64,000 bases of DNA from Hankyongella sp964404985 (GCA_964404985.1 CAYOMD010000001.1:1-64000), one strand, 5' to 3'. Shown: positions 1-8,704, numbered from the stretch's first letter. Notes: generated by a model from the sequence alone, not told the origin. Translations and numbers: made by a program.

Positions 1-336
1 TTCCGCTACTTCCCGGAGAAGATCCAGCCGGCGATCGACCGCTACCAGAACGAGACCAGGCGCCTGTTCGGGGTGCTGGACAGGCATCTGGCCGGGAGCG
101 AGTATCTGGCCGGTGACTATTCGATCGCCGACATCGCCAATTTCTGCTGGGTCCGCATCCACGACTGGTCGGGTGTCGACATTGCGCCGTTCCCGAATCT
201 CAAGCGGTGGCTGGACCAGATCGCCGCGCGTCCGGCGGTCCAGCGCGGCCTCAAGGTGCCGGAAGACACCACACTTGGTGACAAGGACGCCAAGAAGGAA
301 GAGCTGATCAAGGCCGCACGCAAGCTGCTGTCCTAG
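1..336 (+). CDS. Glutathione S-transferase, C-terminal part (5' end outside window)
   Basis: The open frame enters from the window edge, so the start is missing. The 111 visible residues are the all-alpha C-terminal domain of a glutathione S-transferase, with the fold signature ETRRLFGVLDRHLAG followed by YLAGDYSIADIANF (N-capping box S/T-x-x-D) and a final helix FPNLKRWLDQIAARPAVQ. The sequence resembles the YfcG/YghU branch, whose members act in glutathione-disulfide reduction or detoxification, but the thioredoxin-like N-terminal half that would settle this is not visible. It ends at a TAG stop and is followed by a palindromic repeat. A second, unrelated-looking GST follows on the same strand about 200 bases on. 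Confidence 0.85.
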   Translation, partial: FRYFPEKIQPAIDRYQNETRRLFGVLDRHLAGSEYLAGDYSIADIANFCWVRIHDWSGVDIAPFPNLKRWLDQIAARPAVQRGLKVPEDTTLGDKDAKKEELIKAARKLLS

Positions 337-359
337 TGCGGCAATAACTATACAAGAAC

Positions 360-475
360 CCGTTCGCCCCGAGCCAGGTCGAGGGGCGGCTCCAGCATCG
401 TCTGGACGTGTCTCGACGGAGTTTATCCTGAGCGTCGCTCGCCAAGCGGCGTCGAAGGGCTCGACACGAACGGTG
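360..475. repeat. Composite intergenic palindromic repeat (copy A)
   Basis: The ends are imperfect inverted repeats (CCGTTCGCCCCGAGC at the left, GCTCGACACGAACGG at the right). The outer part matches a second copy at 38660-38737 almost base for base. The inner 41 bases (420-460, beginning AGTTTATCCTGAGCG) match 33611-33651 with two differences and are absent from the 38660 copy, so the element looks like a module nested in another module. It lies in the gap between two GST genes and encodes nothing. Confidence 0.7.
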
Positions 476-534
476 AGGGTCTTGATTCTGCGTACAGTCA
501 GCGAACTCCAGAGTGTTCGCAAAGGAGAACAGTA

Positions 535-1149
535 ATGCCAATTATCCTTCATGAATATCCACCCTCGGGTAACTGCTACAAACTGCGCCTGCTGATGGCC
601 CATCTGGGTCTCACTTATGAGCGTCGTGGCTACGATATTCTCAAAGGTGAGACGCGAACCCCGGAGTTTATGGCGCACGTCAACGCCAATGGCCGCATCC
701 CGGTGCTTGAGATCGACGGCGTTATGCTGCCAGAGTCGAACGCGGCGCTGTATTACCTCGCCCAGGGCTCGCAGTACTGGCCTCAGGACAAGCTCTTGCA
801 AGCGCAAGTGCTTCAGTGGCTTTTCTTCGAGCAGTACAATCACGAACCCAATGTGGCGACTGTTCGCTTCTGGGTTGCCTATGTTGGGGAGGATAACCTC
901 GACGAGTGGCAAAAGTCGACCTTGCCGCGCAAGATAGCTGCCGGCCACTCGGCCCTGCAGCTCATGGAAGACCATTTGGCACAGACCCCGTTTTTTGTCG
1001 GTGGTGCTTTCAGTATCGCCGATATCGCGCTTTATGCGTACACCCATGTTGCGCCAGAGGGCGGGTTTGATCTTTCAGCCTATCCTGCGCTCAAGACTTG
1101 GATGGCGCGTATCGCCGCTCAGCCTCACCACGTTTCAATCGAGGTGTGA
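535..1149 (+). CDS. Glutathione S-transferase family protein
   Basis: This 204-residue protein has the standard two-domain GST layout. The thioredoxin-like N-terminal domain (about 1-80) starts MPIILHEYPPSGNCYK, where Ser11 is the likely glutathione-activating residue, and carries the glutathione-contact motif LPESNAALYYLA. The helical C-terminal domain (about 90-204) has the FSIADIALYAY capping box. The ATG is preceded by AAGGAGA at suitable spacing, which fixes the start. Length is normal for the family. It is probably a cytosolic detoxification enzyme; the substrate cannot be read from sequence. It faces the convergent M23 peptidase gene. Confidence 0.9.
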   Translation: MPIILHEYPPSGNCYKLRLLMAHLGLTYERRGYDILKGETRTPEFMAHVNANGRIPVLEIDGVMLPESNAALYYLAQGSQYWPQDKLLQAQVLQWLFFEQYNHEPNVATVRFWVAYVGEDNLDEWQKSTLPRKIAAGHSALQLMEDHLAQTPFFVGGAFSIADIALYAYTHVAPEGGFDLSAYPALKTWMARIAAQPHHVSIEV

Positions 1150-1179
1150 GTCCGGTCTGCGTTTTGCCTGAAATCAGGT

Positions 1180-2676
1180 CTAACTGCGACCACCTGGCTT
1201 GATGTCGTGCTCGGCCAGAACCTCGGCCGGGCTGACATTGGGTGCGATGGCGCGCATGGTCGCCAGTTGCGCCTTGAAGTTTGCCAGGTCCTTGCCGGCG
1301 AGCCAGCGTCCGGTCGGCAGCCTGCTGTCAGAGGGGTTTACTGCCCCGCCCTTCAGATAGACTTCATAATGCAGGTGCGGGCCGGTCGAGAGGCCGGTGC
1401 TGCCGACATAGCCGATCACCTGACCCTGTTCCACACGGCTGCCGGTCCGCACATTGCGGGCAAAGCCGTGCAGGTGTGCATAACGGGTCTGGAAGCCCTG
1501 ACCATGGTTCAGCACGATCACGTTGCCGTAGCCTCTGTTGAAGGCCGCAGATGCAACGGTGCCGGCACCAGACGCCAGCACCGGCGTGCCGGTCGGGGCT
1601 GCAAAGTCGATCCCCTTGTGCATGCGACTGTACCCAAGGATCGGGTGGCGGCGCATGCCAAAGCCGGATGTCTGGCGGAACCCGCCATCGATCGGTGTTT
1701 TCATCAGCAGGCGCTTCACCGAGACGCCGTCGGCATGGAAAAACTCCACAGAGCCGCCAGAAGGAGAAAAACCTGTCAACTCAATGGTTTTTTTCAGTTT
1801 CTTCAGGTCAAGTGCGGCATACAGCAGCTTGCCGGTACGCACTTCCCCGGTTTCTGCCACCCGTCGCTCGAAGACGAGGGAAAAGTGGTCGCTGGCCACG
1901 ACGTCGCGCTCGAAGTCGACCCCGAAGGACAACAGCTTGACATACTGGTTGACCAGGCCCGCAGGGACCCCGGCGCGGCGCGCCGCAACATACAGGCTGG
2001 ACCCGACCGCACCCTCGACCCGCGCAGGCGCATCGACAACCTGCAGCGGGATTGTCTTCGCCAAAAGCTGGCCGCCCAGGCGCTGGGCTTCCACCACCGT
2101 GTCGAACGCGGCGCGGAAGCGCAAGGTGTCGAGCGGGCGCGGCGTATCGGCGGACATCCGGCGGCCGAGCGTGACATGCAGGGCCGAGCCGCTTTCAAAC
2201 GTGAGGCCGCCCAGTTGTGCTTCCAGGGTTTTTTCCGCATCCTTGGCAATGCTGCGTGCAGCACCGGCGCGCATCAAAGCTCCTGTCAGGCGCTCACCCC
2301 GCCGTATGCGCAGCGTGGTGTTGACCATCGCCGGCTCAAGTGGTGCGGCGAGTGCGCGCATCCGGCGCGTCATGCCGACTGCACCACCCGTCTGTGCGCC
2401 GTCCGCCAGCGGGCCGATCATCAGAGGCAGCAGTAAATCCCGCTGCTGTTCGGACAGGGGCTCCGGGAACCGGGAAGGCGGAGCCGGGCTTTCGATCGAC
2501 TGCATCGCCAGCAGCGCGCAGGACAACATGGCGGCAAGCGTTGCAAAACCGCGCCACCACTCGGGCGAGCCGATCCGGTACCCCAGGTCGACCGCCCAGG
2601 GAGTCTGCTGCGACGCAGGGCGCACGGAAAGGGCAAGACCAACAGGAGCGAAGGCGAGCGCAGTGTCCGCGTTCAT
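1180..2676 (-). CDS. M23 family metallopeptidase, membrane-anchored (murein hydrolase-type)
   Basis: The protein has 498 residues. One N-terminal membrane segment (about 43-60) is followed by a periplasmic region and a C-terminal LytM/peptidase_M23 domain (about 335-450). The zinc site is visible: HKGID (His353, Asp357) and HLHYE (His434, His436), with the accessory His401 in AHLHG. The middle region (about 120-290) resembles the LysM-like/OPA part of MepM/NlpD-type endopeptidases. M23 enzymes of this layout cut peptide crosslinks of peptidoglycan during growth or division. All metal ligands are present, so it is predicted to be active and not a degenerate EnvC-type activator. It is divergent from the helicase gene. 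Confidence 0.88.
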   Translation of the reverse strand: MNADTALAFAPVGLALSVRPASQQTPWAVDLGYRIGSPEWWRGFATLAAMLSCALLAMQSIESPAPPSRFPEPLSEQQRDLLLPLMIGPLADGAQTGGAVGMTRRMRALAAPLEPAMVNTTLRIRRGERLTGALMRAGAARSIAKDAEKTLEAQLGGLTFESGSALHVTLGRRMSADTPRPLDTLRFRAAFDTVVEAQRLGGQLLAKTIPLQVVDAPARVEGAVGSSLYVAARRAGVPAGLVNQYVKLLSFGVDFERDVVASDHFSLVFERRVAETGEVRTGKLLYAALDLKKLKKTIELTGFSPSGGSVEFFHADGVSVKRLLMKTPIDGGFRQTSGFGMRRHPILGYSRMHKGIDFAAPTGTPVLASGAGTVASAAFNRGYGNVIVLNHGQGFQTRYAHLHGFARNVRTGSRVEQGQVIGYVGSTGLSTGPHLHYEVYLKGGAVNPSDSRLPTGRWLAGKDLANFKAQLATMRAIAPNVSPAEVLAEHDIKPGGRS

Positions 2677-3025
2677 TGCGAGCCTGAATCAGTAGCCGGG
2701 TTCATGTCTGTGCGGTACCTGCCTGCGCAAAGACTGTGAGTCGCGGATTTCCCGACTGACTCAACGATTCACCACTCCTGCCGTTGCATTTTGTCCAAGT
2801 CAAATCGAAATCTCTCACCTGGTAATTTTCCGATTCCAGAATCTGTGAGGCAGCGCCAAAGCGGTTCGCCAAAGCGCAAACCATGCCCGATGTCACGGGG
2901 TTGTCCCGATCCTGGACAAAAGAAAGAAAATTTCCATACGAACTGTAGCGTATTCTTCACAATTCCCTACTATGGATAGATGAAATCGACTTGATCTTCG
3001 CTGCTTGTGAGGTCACGATACATAT
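2677..3025. other. Divergent intergenic region (349 bases) between M23 peptidase and helicase
   Basis: No gene is seen here. The segment is more AT-rich than its surroundings from about 2780 to 3020 and should hold the promoters of both flanking genes. A short run with TTCACA and a TAGAT box about 15 bases later (near 2957-2984) is a possible weak promoter towards the helicase. No clear operator or terminator was found. Confidence 0.4.
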
Positions 3026-5572
3026 ATGGGTTACCACCGGACGCCGCCAGTCACTGCAGTCCTCGGGCCGACGAACACCGGCAAGACCCATCTCGCTGTC
3101 GAAAGAATGCTGGGCCACTCCTCAGGCATGATCGGCTTCCCGCTACGCCTTCTTGCCCGCGAAGTTTATGACCGCGTGGTCGCAGCCAAGGGCGCCGGTC
3201 AGGTCGCGCTGATCACCGGCGAGGAAAAAATCATCCCAGAGGGCGCGCGTTATTTCCTCTGCACCGCTGAGTCCATGCCGCTGGAGCGCGATGTCGCGTT
3301 TCTGGCGCTGGATGAGGCACAGATGGGGGCCGATGAAGAGCGCGGGCATATCTTCACCGACCGCCTCCTGCGCGCACGAGGCCGGGACGAGACCATGGTG
3401 CTTGGCTCTGCGAGCATCGCCCCGCTGATCCGGGCGCTGTTGCCGGATGCCGATATCATCAGCCGCCCGCGGTTCTCGACCCTGACCGGGGTCGGGGCGT
3501 GCAAGCTCTCCCGCCTGCCCAAGCGCTCCGCGATCGTCGCCTTCTCGACCGAGCAGGTCTACGCGCTTGGCGAGATGTTGCGCCGTCAGCGCGGCGGGGT
3601 TGCGGTGGTCATGGGGTCGCTCAGTCCGCGCACGCGCAACGCGCAAGTGGCCATGTATCAGGCGGGCGAGGTCGATTATCTGGTGGCGACCGATGCCATC
3701 GGCATGGGCCTCAATATGGACATTGGCCATGTGGCATTTGCCGCTGTTCACAAGTTCGATGGCCGGCGGTTCCGCCGTCTGAAACTCTCCGAGATCGGAC
3801 AGATCGCCGGCCGCGCGGGTCGCCACCGCAAGGACGGCAGTTTCGGATCGGTCGCCTTGAGCAGCGACCCCGATGCCGGGCTTACGGCTGAGGAGATGCT
3901 GGCCGTCGAAGGCCATGTGGTGCCAGCGCTGACAGAATTGAAATGGCGCAACGCCGTGCTCGATTTCCAGTCGGTTAAGTCCTTGATCGCCTCGCTTGAC
4001 GTGCGACCGCAGCGACCGGAGCTGATGCGCCCCGCCGACGCTGTCGATCTGGCGGTGCTGCGCGTGCTGGCGCAGGAGCCGGAGGTGATGCAGCGCACGC
4101 GCGGCGACAAGGCGGTTCGCAAGCTGTGGGCTGCCTGTCAGTTGCCGGACTATCGCAAGATTTCACCCGACAACCATGCACGCATGGTGCAGCGGCTTTA
4201 CCGGCACCTGACCGAGGGCAACGGGACCATCCCCAACGAGTGGATCGGTGCGGAGGTTGCCCGCCTCGATAATGTCAACGGGGACATCGATACCCTGGCT
4301 GGCCGCATCGACGGTGTGCGCACCTGGGCCTACATCGCACACCAGGCCAGCTGGCTGGATGACCCGACCCACTGGGCCGGGCGGACCAAGGAACTGGAGG
4401 AAAAACTCTCCGACGCTCTGCACGAGCGGTTGACCCAACGCTTCGTCGACCGGCGCACCGCCGTGCTGCTGCGTGAGCTGCGCGACGCCAGTGCCGTCGA
4501 GGTGGGGGTTGCCGAAGACGGTGCCGTGGAGGTGGACGGCACCGCGATCGGCATGCTCACCGGCTTTACCTTCTCGGTCGACCCCCTGAGCAGCCACACG
4601 GACAAACGGCGGGTGATGGCAGCTGCCGAGCGCGCGCTGGAAGGTGAGATGGGCCGGCGCGCCCGTGCACTGGCCGGCAGCGAGGCGACAGAGTTCCGCC
4701 TGTGCCCGGAGGTGAGCGCGCCGCGTGTTGGGGTGTGCTGGCGCGGTGCGCTGGTGGCGACGCTGGAGACCGGCCAGGACATGCTGCGCCCGCGCATTCG
4801 CCTGGCAGCCGGGGCCATGACCCTGCCGCCCCAGGACCGCGCGCGCGTCCTGGAGCGGCTGGAACGCTGGTTGACCGCACAAGTCGACAAGGAACTGGCC
4901 CCGCTCGCCCTGCTGCGCGAGGCGCTGGCGATTGCAAACCCGGATCGGCTGGAGGGGGCAGCGCGCGGCCTGGCGGTGCAGTTGCTCGATCAGCTCGGGG
5001 TGGTGCGCCGTGATGCCGCGGCAAGCATCGTCTCGGCCCTGTCCAAGACCCAGCGCCGGCGGCTGGCAGCCTGCGGCGTGCGCATCGGTGCCTATCATAT
5101 CTACCTGCCGCGCCTGCTGAAGCCGGAGCCGACCCGCTGGCGTGCCGCACTCTGGTCGGTGCGGCATGGCGCGCACCAGCCGCTGCCGGACCCCAGTGCC
5201 GTCTCGATCGATCGGATGCCCGGTGTCCCCGACGCATTTTACACCATGGCGGGCTATTGGCCGGTGGGGCCGAAGCTGGTGCGGGTCGATATTGTCGAGC
5301 GGATCGCCAGCGCCCTGCGCAGCACCGGCAGTGCGCTGATTGTGCCGCCGGATCAGCTCATCTGCTCGGCAGGGCTCAACCGCGTCGATTTCGCGCACCT
5401 GCTGGCGACCCTTGGCTACCGCCGCCGGTTGGTCCTGCCGGAGGAGGAGACACAGACCGTCAAAACCATCGCCTTTCAATGGAAGGGCCTGCGCCCGCCG
5501 GCAAATCGCGCCGTGCCGCCTGCGCCTGCAGAACATTCGCCCTTTGCCATCCTGGCGCACCTGCGCCGCTGA
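3026..5572 (+). CDS. Suv3-like ATP-dependent RNA helicase
   Basis: The protein has 848 residues. A superfamily-2 helicase core fills the N-terminal third: Walker A GPTNTGKT (14-21), DEAQ motif II (96-99) and motif VI QIAGRAGRHRKDG (from 259). The GPTNTGKT and QIAGRAGR forms are those of the mitochondrial Suv3 family, whose members unwind RNA during turnover. The remaining 500 residues are the long, less conserved tail found in alphaproteobacterial relatives. The ATG lies in CATATATGGG with little ribosome-binding sequence. An RNA-binding S4-domain gene follows 36 bases later and fdxA and carD after that, an arrangement common in alphaproteobacteria. The physiological RNA target is unknown. 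Confidence 0.88.
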   Translation: MGYHRTPPVTAVLGPTNTGKTHLAVERMLGHSSGMIGFPLRLLAREVYDRVVAAKGAGQVALITGEEKIIPEGARYFLCTAESMPLERDVAFLALDEAQMGADEERGHIFTDRLLRARGRDETMVLGSASIAPLIRALLPDADIISRPRFSTLTGVGACKLSRLPKRSAIVAFSTEQVYALGEMLRRQRGGVAVVMGSLSPRTRNAQVAMYQAGEVDYLVATDAIGMGLNMDIGHVAFAAVHKFDGRRFRRLKLSEIGQIAGRAGRHRKDGSFGSVALSSDPDAGLTAEEMLAVEGHVVPALTELKWRNAVLDFQSVKSLIASLDVRPQRPELMRPADAVDLAVLRVLAQEPEVMQRTRGDKAVRKLWAACQLPDYRKISPDNHARMVQRLYRHLTEGNGTIPNEWIGAEVARLDNVNGDIDTLAGRIDGVRTWAYIAHQASWLDDPTHWAGRTKELEEKLSDALHERLTQRFVDRRTAVLLRELRDASAVEVGVAEDGAVEVDGTAIGMLTGFTFSVDPLSSHTDKRRVMAAAERALEGEMGRRARALAGSEATEFRLCPEVSAPRVGVCWRGALVATLETGQDMLRPRIRLAAGAMTLPPQDRARVLERLERWLTAQVDKELAPLALLREALAIANPDRLEGAARGLAVQLLDQLGVVRRDAAASIVSALSKTQRRRLAACGVRIGAYHIYLPRLLKPEPTRWRAALWSVRHGAHQPLPDPSAVSIDRMPGVPDAFYTMAGYWPVGPKLVRVDIVERIASALRSTGSALIVPPDQLICSAGLNRVDFAHLLATLGYRRRLVLPEEETQTVKTIAFQWKGLRPPANRAVPPAPAEHSPFAILAHLRR

Positions 5573-5608
5573 ACCAGAAAGAACCCCGCAACAGGAGACC
5601 GATCGCCT

Positions 5609-5983
5609 ATGCCAAAGCAGCGCCCGTACGATCCGCACGTCACCCAGCCCGACCATGCCGCACACGGCCCCGGGCAAAGGCTTGATAAATGGTTGTGGTT
5701 CGTCAGGCTGTTCCGGTCCAGGGCAGAGGCCGCCGATATGTGCGCCAGCCGCCACCTGCGGCTCGATGGCCGGGTGATCGACAAATCCCATGCAACCGTT
5801 CGCCCCGGTTCCATTGTGAGCTTCCCCAAAGGCGGGCGGGTTATTGTGGTCAAGGTGCTGGCACTGGCCGAGCATCGCGGGCCGTTCGTTGTCGCCCGGG
5901 AGCTCTATGAGGATCTGAGCCCGCAGCCCGCTGCACAGTTTGTGCGTACAGGTGCCGGGCACCACGCCGCTTGCCCGGCGTGA
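5609..5983 (+). CDS. RNA-binding S4 domain protein (Hsp15/HslR-like)
   Basis: The protein has 124 residues. An S4 RNA-binding fold occupies about 22-85, with the signature RLDKWLWFVRLFRSRAEA, then the typical hairpin LDGRVIDKSHATVRPGSIV. Hsp15-type S4 proteins bind nascent-chain-blocked 50S subunits or other structured RNA. The start is the ATG behind an AGGAG box. It directly follows the Suv3-like helicase on the same strand, so a joint role in RNA handling is likely but inferred. The N-terminal 20 residues and the C-terminal tail are variable. Confidence 0.85.
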   Translation: MPKQRPYDPHVTQPDHAAHGPGQRLDKWLWFVRLFRSRAEAADMCASRHLRLDGRVIDKSHATVRPGSIVSFPKGGRVIVVKVLALAEHRGPFVVARELYEDLSPQPAAQFVRTGAGHHAACPA

Positions 5984-6069
5984 CCGCTTGACGGGGTGGG
6001 AAGGCCCGCGCTAGCAAGCACATCATCTGCCCCGCGCAGCCGCACATCACCCGACCGGAGGAACACGCC

Positions 6070-6405
6070 ATGACCTACGTGGTCACCGAAGCCTGCATCA
6101 AATGCAAATACATGGATTGCGTGGAAGTCTGTCCGGTTGACTGTTTCTACGAAGGCGAGAACATGCTCGTCATCAACCCCAATGAGTGCATCGACTGCGG
6201 CGTGTGTGAGCCGGAGTGCCCGGCGGAGGCTATCCTGCCGGATACCGAGCCTGGCCTGGAAAAGTGGCAGGAACTGAACGCGCAATACGCGGCACTCTGG
6301 CCAAACATCACCGAGAAGGGACCGACCCCGGCGGATGCTGATGAGTTCAAGGGCGTTGACGGCAAGTTCGACACCTTCTTCTCGGCTGAGCCGGGCAAGC
6401 GCTGA
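6070..6405 (+). CDS. fdxA: Ferredoxin FdxA (7Fe-8S type)
   Basis: The protein has 111 residues and two cluster-binding motifs. The first, CIKCKYMDCVEVCPVDC, supplies ligands for a 3Fe-4S cluster together with the end of the second motif. The second, CIDCGVCEPECP, is a canonical 4Fe-4S motif. The C-terminal extension (about 60-111) is characteristic of the FdxA class and not of small 2[4Fe-4S] ferredoxins. A strong GGAGGA box stands before the ATG. It carries electrons in the cytosol; partners are not identifiable here. It sits between the S4 gene and carD, the common alphaproteobacterial order. Confidence 0.93.
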   Translation: MTYVVTEACIKCKYMDCVEVCPVDCFYEGENMLVINPNECIDCGVCEPECPAEAILPDTEPGLEKWQELNAQYAALWPNITEKGPTPADADEFKGVDGKFDTFFSAEPGKR

Positions 6406-6779
6406 ACGTAAGGTCGCACTTAAGTCGCGATGCTTTAGCCACAGATTACGATGAATGGTTAATTCTGGCGCCAGCCGATTGTAAAAAAACTGGTAACGGC
6501 TGGCCTTTTGTGTTACACAATAGAGACAGTGAAGGTCTCTCTCTCGACATGTTAACTTGAATTTCCAACGGTCTCAAACGCATAGGCTGAGCCAGCCTGT
6601 CCCCCGTCCGTACTGAGGATCTGGCTGCCGGTCATGGCAGAGGGCATGGGTGATGTTTGACGGTTGGAATGCGGCACATAAGCCGCTGCGATGTCCTGGG
6701 ACGCTACGCACCACTGCAAAGTACAGGCGGGGAAACCCGCTCATTTGAAGTAGCCTGAGAAGAAACAAAAGGAATTGCG
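6406..6779. other. Intergenic region (374 bases) between fdxA and carD
   Basis: No coding sequence is supported. The region holds a hairpin with a T-rich tail just after fdxA (6470-6509), then a 13-base palindrome TTGTGTTACACAA (6508-6520) and an AT-rich stretch. These are the likely end of the fdxA transcript and the carD promoter region. The palindrome could be a regulator site, but no matching regulator is identified. Confidence 0.5.
6470..6509 (+). terminator. Probable terminator after fdxA
   Basis: An eight-base perfect stem (GCCAGCCG at 6470-6477, CGGCTGGC at 6497-6504) encloses a long loop of 19 bases and is followed by CTTTTG. The long loop makes it a modest terminator. Confidence 0.5.
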
Positions 6780-7280
6780 ATGGTCGCGAAAACGCTGAAA
6801 TTCGATGTCGGTGATTACGTTGTCTATCCCAAGCACGGCGTCGGGCGTGTGACAGAAATCGAAACGCAGGAACTCGCCGGTCTGAAGCTGCAGCTTTATG
6901 TTGTGCGCTTCGAGAAGGAGCGCATGACACTGCGCGTGCCGATCAACAAGGCAGACTCGTCTGGGATGCGCAAGCTGTCCAGCCAGGCGACCCTTCAGGA
7001 AGCCCTGACGACACTGACCGGCAAGCCGCGGATCAAGCGCACCATGTGGTCGCGCCGTGCGCAGGAATATGAAGCCAAGATCAATTCGGGCGATCTGGTG
7101 TCGATTGCCGAGGTCGTGCGCGACCTGCACCGCGCGGATGACCAGCCTGAGCAGTCTTATTCCGAGCGTCAGATCTACGAGGCGGCGGTGAGCCGTCTGG
7201 CGCGCGAACTGGCGGCAATGGAAGATATCGACGAGGCCGCAGCACAAGACAAAATCGCCAAGGTTCTCAAGGCCGCCTGA
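6780..7280 (+). CDS. carD: CarD-family transcriptional regulator
   Basis: The protein has 166 residues. The N-terminal RNA-polymerase-interaction (Tudor-like) domain begins FDVGDYVVYPKHGVGRV, the hallmark of the CarD/CdnL family. The C-terminal helical domain includes the WSRRAQEYEAKINSGD segment that binds promoter DNA next to the -10 element in characterised CarD proteins. Family members bind the RNA polymerase beta subunit and alter open-complex stability at many promoters, including rRNA promoters. The start ATG follows AAAGGAA. A strong terminator lies after the stop. The upstream neighbour fdxA is conserved in many alphaproteobacteria. Confidence 0.93.
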   Translation: MVAKTLKFDVGDYVVYPKHGVGRVTEIETQELAGLKLQLYVVRFEKERMTLRVPINKADSSGMRKLSSQATLQEALTTLTGKPRIKRTMWSRRAQEYEAKINSGDLVSIAEVVRDLHRADDQPEQSYSERQIYEAAVSRLARELAAMEDIDEAAAQDKIAKVLKAA

Positions 7281-7302
7281 GCCATTGACAGCGCATAGAT
7301 AG

Positions 7303-7337
7303 AACCCGCCGGGGAATGTCTCTCCGGCGGGTTTTTT
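7303..7337 (+). terminator. Strong rho-independent terminator after carD
   Basis: A ten-base perfect stem (AACCCGCCGG at 7303-7312 with CCGGCGGGTT at 7324-7333), an 11-base loop and a run of T directly after it. This is the clearest intrinsic terminator in the window. Confidence 0.9.
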
Positions 7338-7475
7338 GCTGTCCAGCGCGAATGCGTTGCCAATGTGCAAACACAGAAATGGCGATGCGGGCGCTGTGCA
7401 GGGTGCAACAATCTGTTAAGTTAACGCATGTGAACGGGCACCTGACCCTCATCAGGCGCATTTTGGGAGAATGAC

Positions 7476-8108
7476 ATGACCATCTCAGTAAAGCGCAGTC
7501 TGCAACGCGCCTTTATCGCCCTTGCTCTTTCCACGACCGCTGCCCCTGCAGTGCTGGCCCAGGCGATTGATGCCCCGTCTGGCGTCTATGCGCTCGATCC
7601 GACCCATGCCAGCGTGACCTGGAAGGTGATGCACTTCGGTCTGGCAAAGTACACGGCACGGTTTGCAAAAATTGACGCCGAGCTGACACTGGATTCGGCT
7701 GACCCCACCAAGAGCAAGGTCTTCGTCTCGATCGACCCGCAATCGGTACGCACGGATTTCCCGAACCCTGAGAAAGAAGATTTCGACAAGAAACTGGCGA
7801 CCGGCAGCGACTGGTTCAACGGCGTCAAGTTCCCACAGATCGTCTTTCACTCCCGCTCACTGGAACGTCTGACCCCGACCACCGGCAAGATGACCGGTGA
7901 TATGACCTTCCTGGGCGTTACCAAGCCGATGACCTTCGATGTCACCCTGAACGCTGCGATGAAGGCGCACCCGTTCACCAAGAAAGCCGCACTCGGCTTC
8001 TCGGCTGTTGCCAAGATCAAGCGCTCCGACTGGGGCTTCTCAACCTACGTGCCCAATATCGGCGATGAGGTCGAGATTCTGGTCGAGGCGGAATTCCAGG
8101 CCAAGTGA
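7476..8108 (+). CDS. YceI family periplasmic protein (first copy)
   Basis: The protein has 210 residues with a cleavable signal peptide (about 1-29, ending LAQA) and a single YceI lipocalin-like barrel. Family signs are YALDPTHASVTWKVMHFGL near the N-terminus, the DWFNGVKFPQIVFHS segment and the closing DEVEILVEAEFQ. YceI proteins bind polyisoprenoids or ubiquinone-like lipids in the periplasm; whether this one does so is inferred. A GGGAGAATGAC sequence precedes the ATG. Its TGA overlaps the start of the cytochrome b561 gene, and a second YceI gene follows, so the three form one operon. Confidence 0.9.
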   Translation: MTISVKRSLQRAFIALALSTTAAPAVLAQAIDAPSGVYALDPTHASVTWKVMHFGLAKYTARFAKIDAELTLDSADPTKSKVFVSIDPQSVRTDFPNPEKEDFDKKLATGSDWFNGVKFPQIVFHSRSLERLTPTTGKMTGDMTFLGVTKPMTFDVTLNAAMKAHPFTKKAALGFSAVAKIKRSDWGFSTYVPNIGDEVEILVEAEFQAK

Positions 8109-8704
8109 TGTCCGGGGATGGGACGAGGGGGCAGCAGGCACGCTACACCCAGGTCGCGATCATCCTGCACTGGCTGATCGCGTTCGGTGTCATCGGGCTG
8201 ATCGCGGCCGGCAAGTGGATGACCGGGGCGATCAAACAGCCGGAGACGCAAGCGCTCGCGTACGACGTCTACCAGTTGCACAAGTCCATGGGCATAACGG
8301 TGCTTTTGCTCACGGTGCTGCGCATAGCCTGGCGTCTCGGCCACCGGCCGCCGCCCATGCCGGACACTATGCCGGGCTGGCAGAAGACGGCCGCCGCCGG
8401 TGCGCACTGGGTGTTTTACCTGCTGCTCATCGGCATTCCGCTCAGCGGTTGGGCTTTGGTGTCGGCCAGTCCGCTTGGCCTGCCCACCTTGCTGTTCGGA
8501 CTGGTCGAATGGCCGCACATCCCGGCGCTGACCCAGGTTGTCAACCGCGAGGAGACGGCGCACCAGCTTGAGGAGGTTCACGAGTGGCTGGGCCATGCGA
8601 TGCTGCTGCTGGTGGTTATCCATGTGGCGGCGGCGATAAAGCATCAGGTCCTGGACCGCGACAATCTGCTTGCACGCATGCTGCCGTTCCTGGCGCGTGA
8701 CTGA
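8108..8704 (+). CDS. Cytochrome b561 family membrane protein
   Basis: The protein has 198 residues and four predicted membrane helices. Histidines suited to haem-b ligation are at His21 (ILHW), His58 (YQLHKSMG), His158/163 (EVHEWLGH) and His172 (VVIHV). This is the bacterial CybB/b561 family, which moves electrons between quinones and periplasmic partners. The ATG at 8108 shares bases with the upstream YceI stop (TGATG); a GTG three bases earlier is an alternative. Placement between two YceI genes is a recurrent arrangement, and suggests redox handling of a lipid carried by YceI. That link is inference. Confidence 0.9.
   Translation: MSGDGTRGQQARYTQVAIILHWLIAFGVIGLIAAGKWMTGAIKQPETQALAYDVYQLHKSMGITVLLLTVLRIAWRLGHRPPPMPDTMPGWQKTAAAGAHWVFYLLLIGIPLSGWALVSASPLGLPTLLFGLVEWPHIPALTQVVNREETAHQLEEVHEWLGHAMLLLVVIHVAAAIKHQVLDRDNLLARMLPFLARD

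Noticed and set aside
360..475. Palindromic repeats as a CRISPR array
   Set aside because: There are no regularly spaced direct repeats with unique spacers and no cas genes; the copies are single, scattered and inverted.
1207..2436. Open frame of about 400 codons opposite the M23 peptidase
   Set aside because: Shadow of the peptidase gene; no ribosome-binding site or protein family character.
4163..5965. Long open frame (about 600 codons) antisense to the helicase and S4 genes
   Set aside because: It has no recognisable domain, its composition mirrors the opposite strand, and it arises from strong GC bias at codon position three of the real genes.
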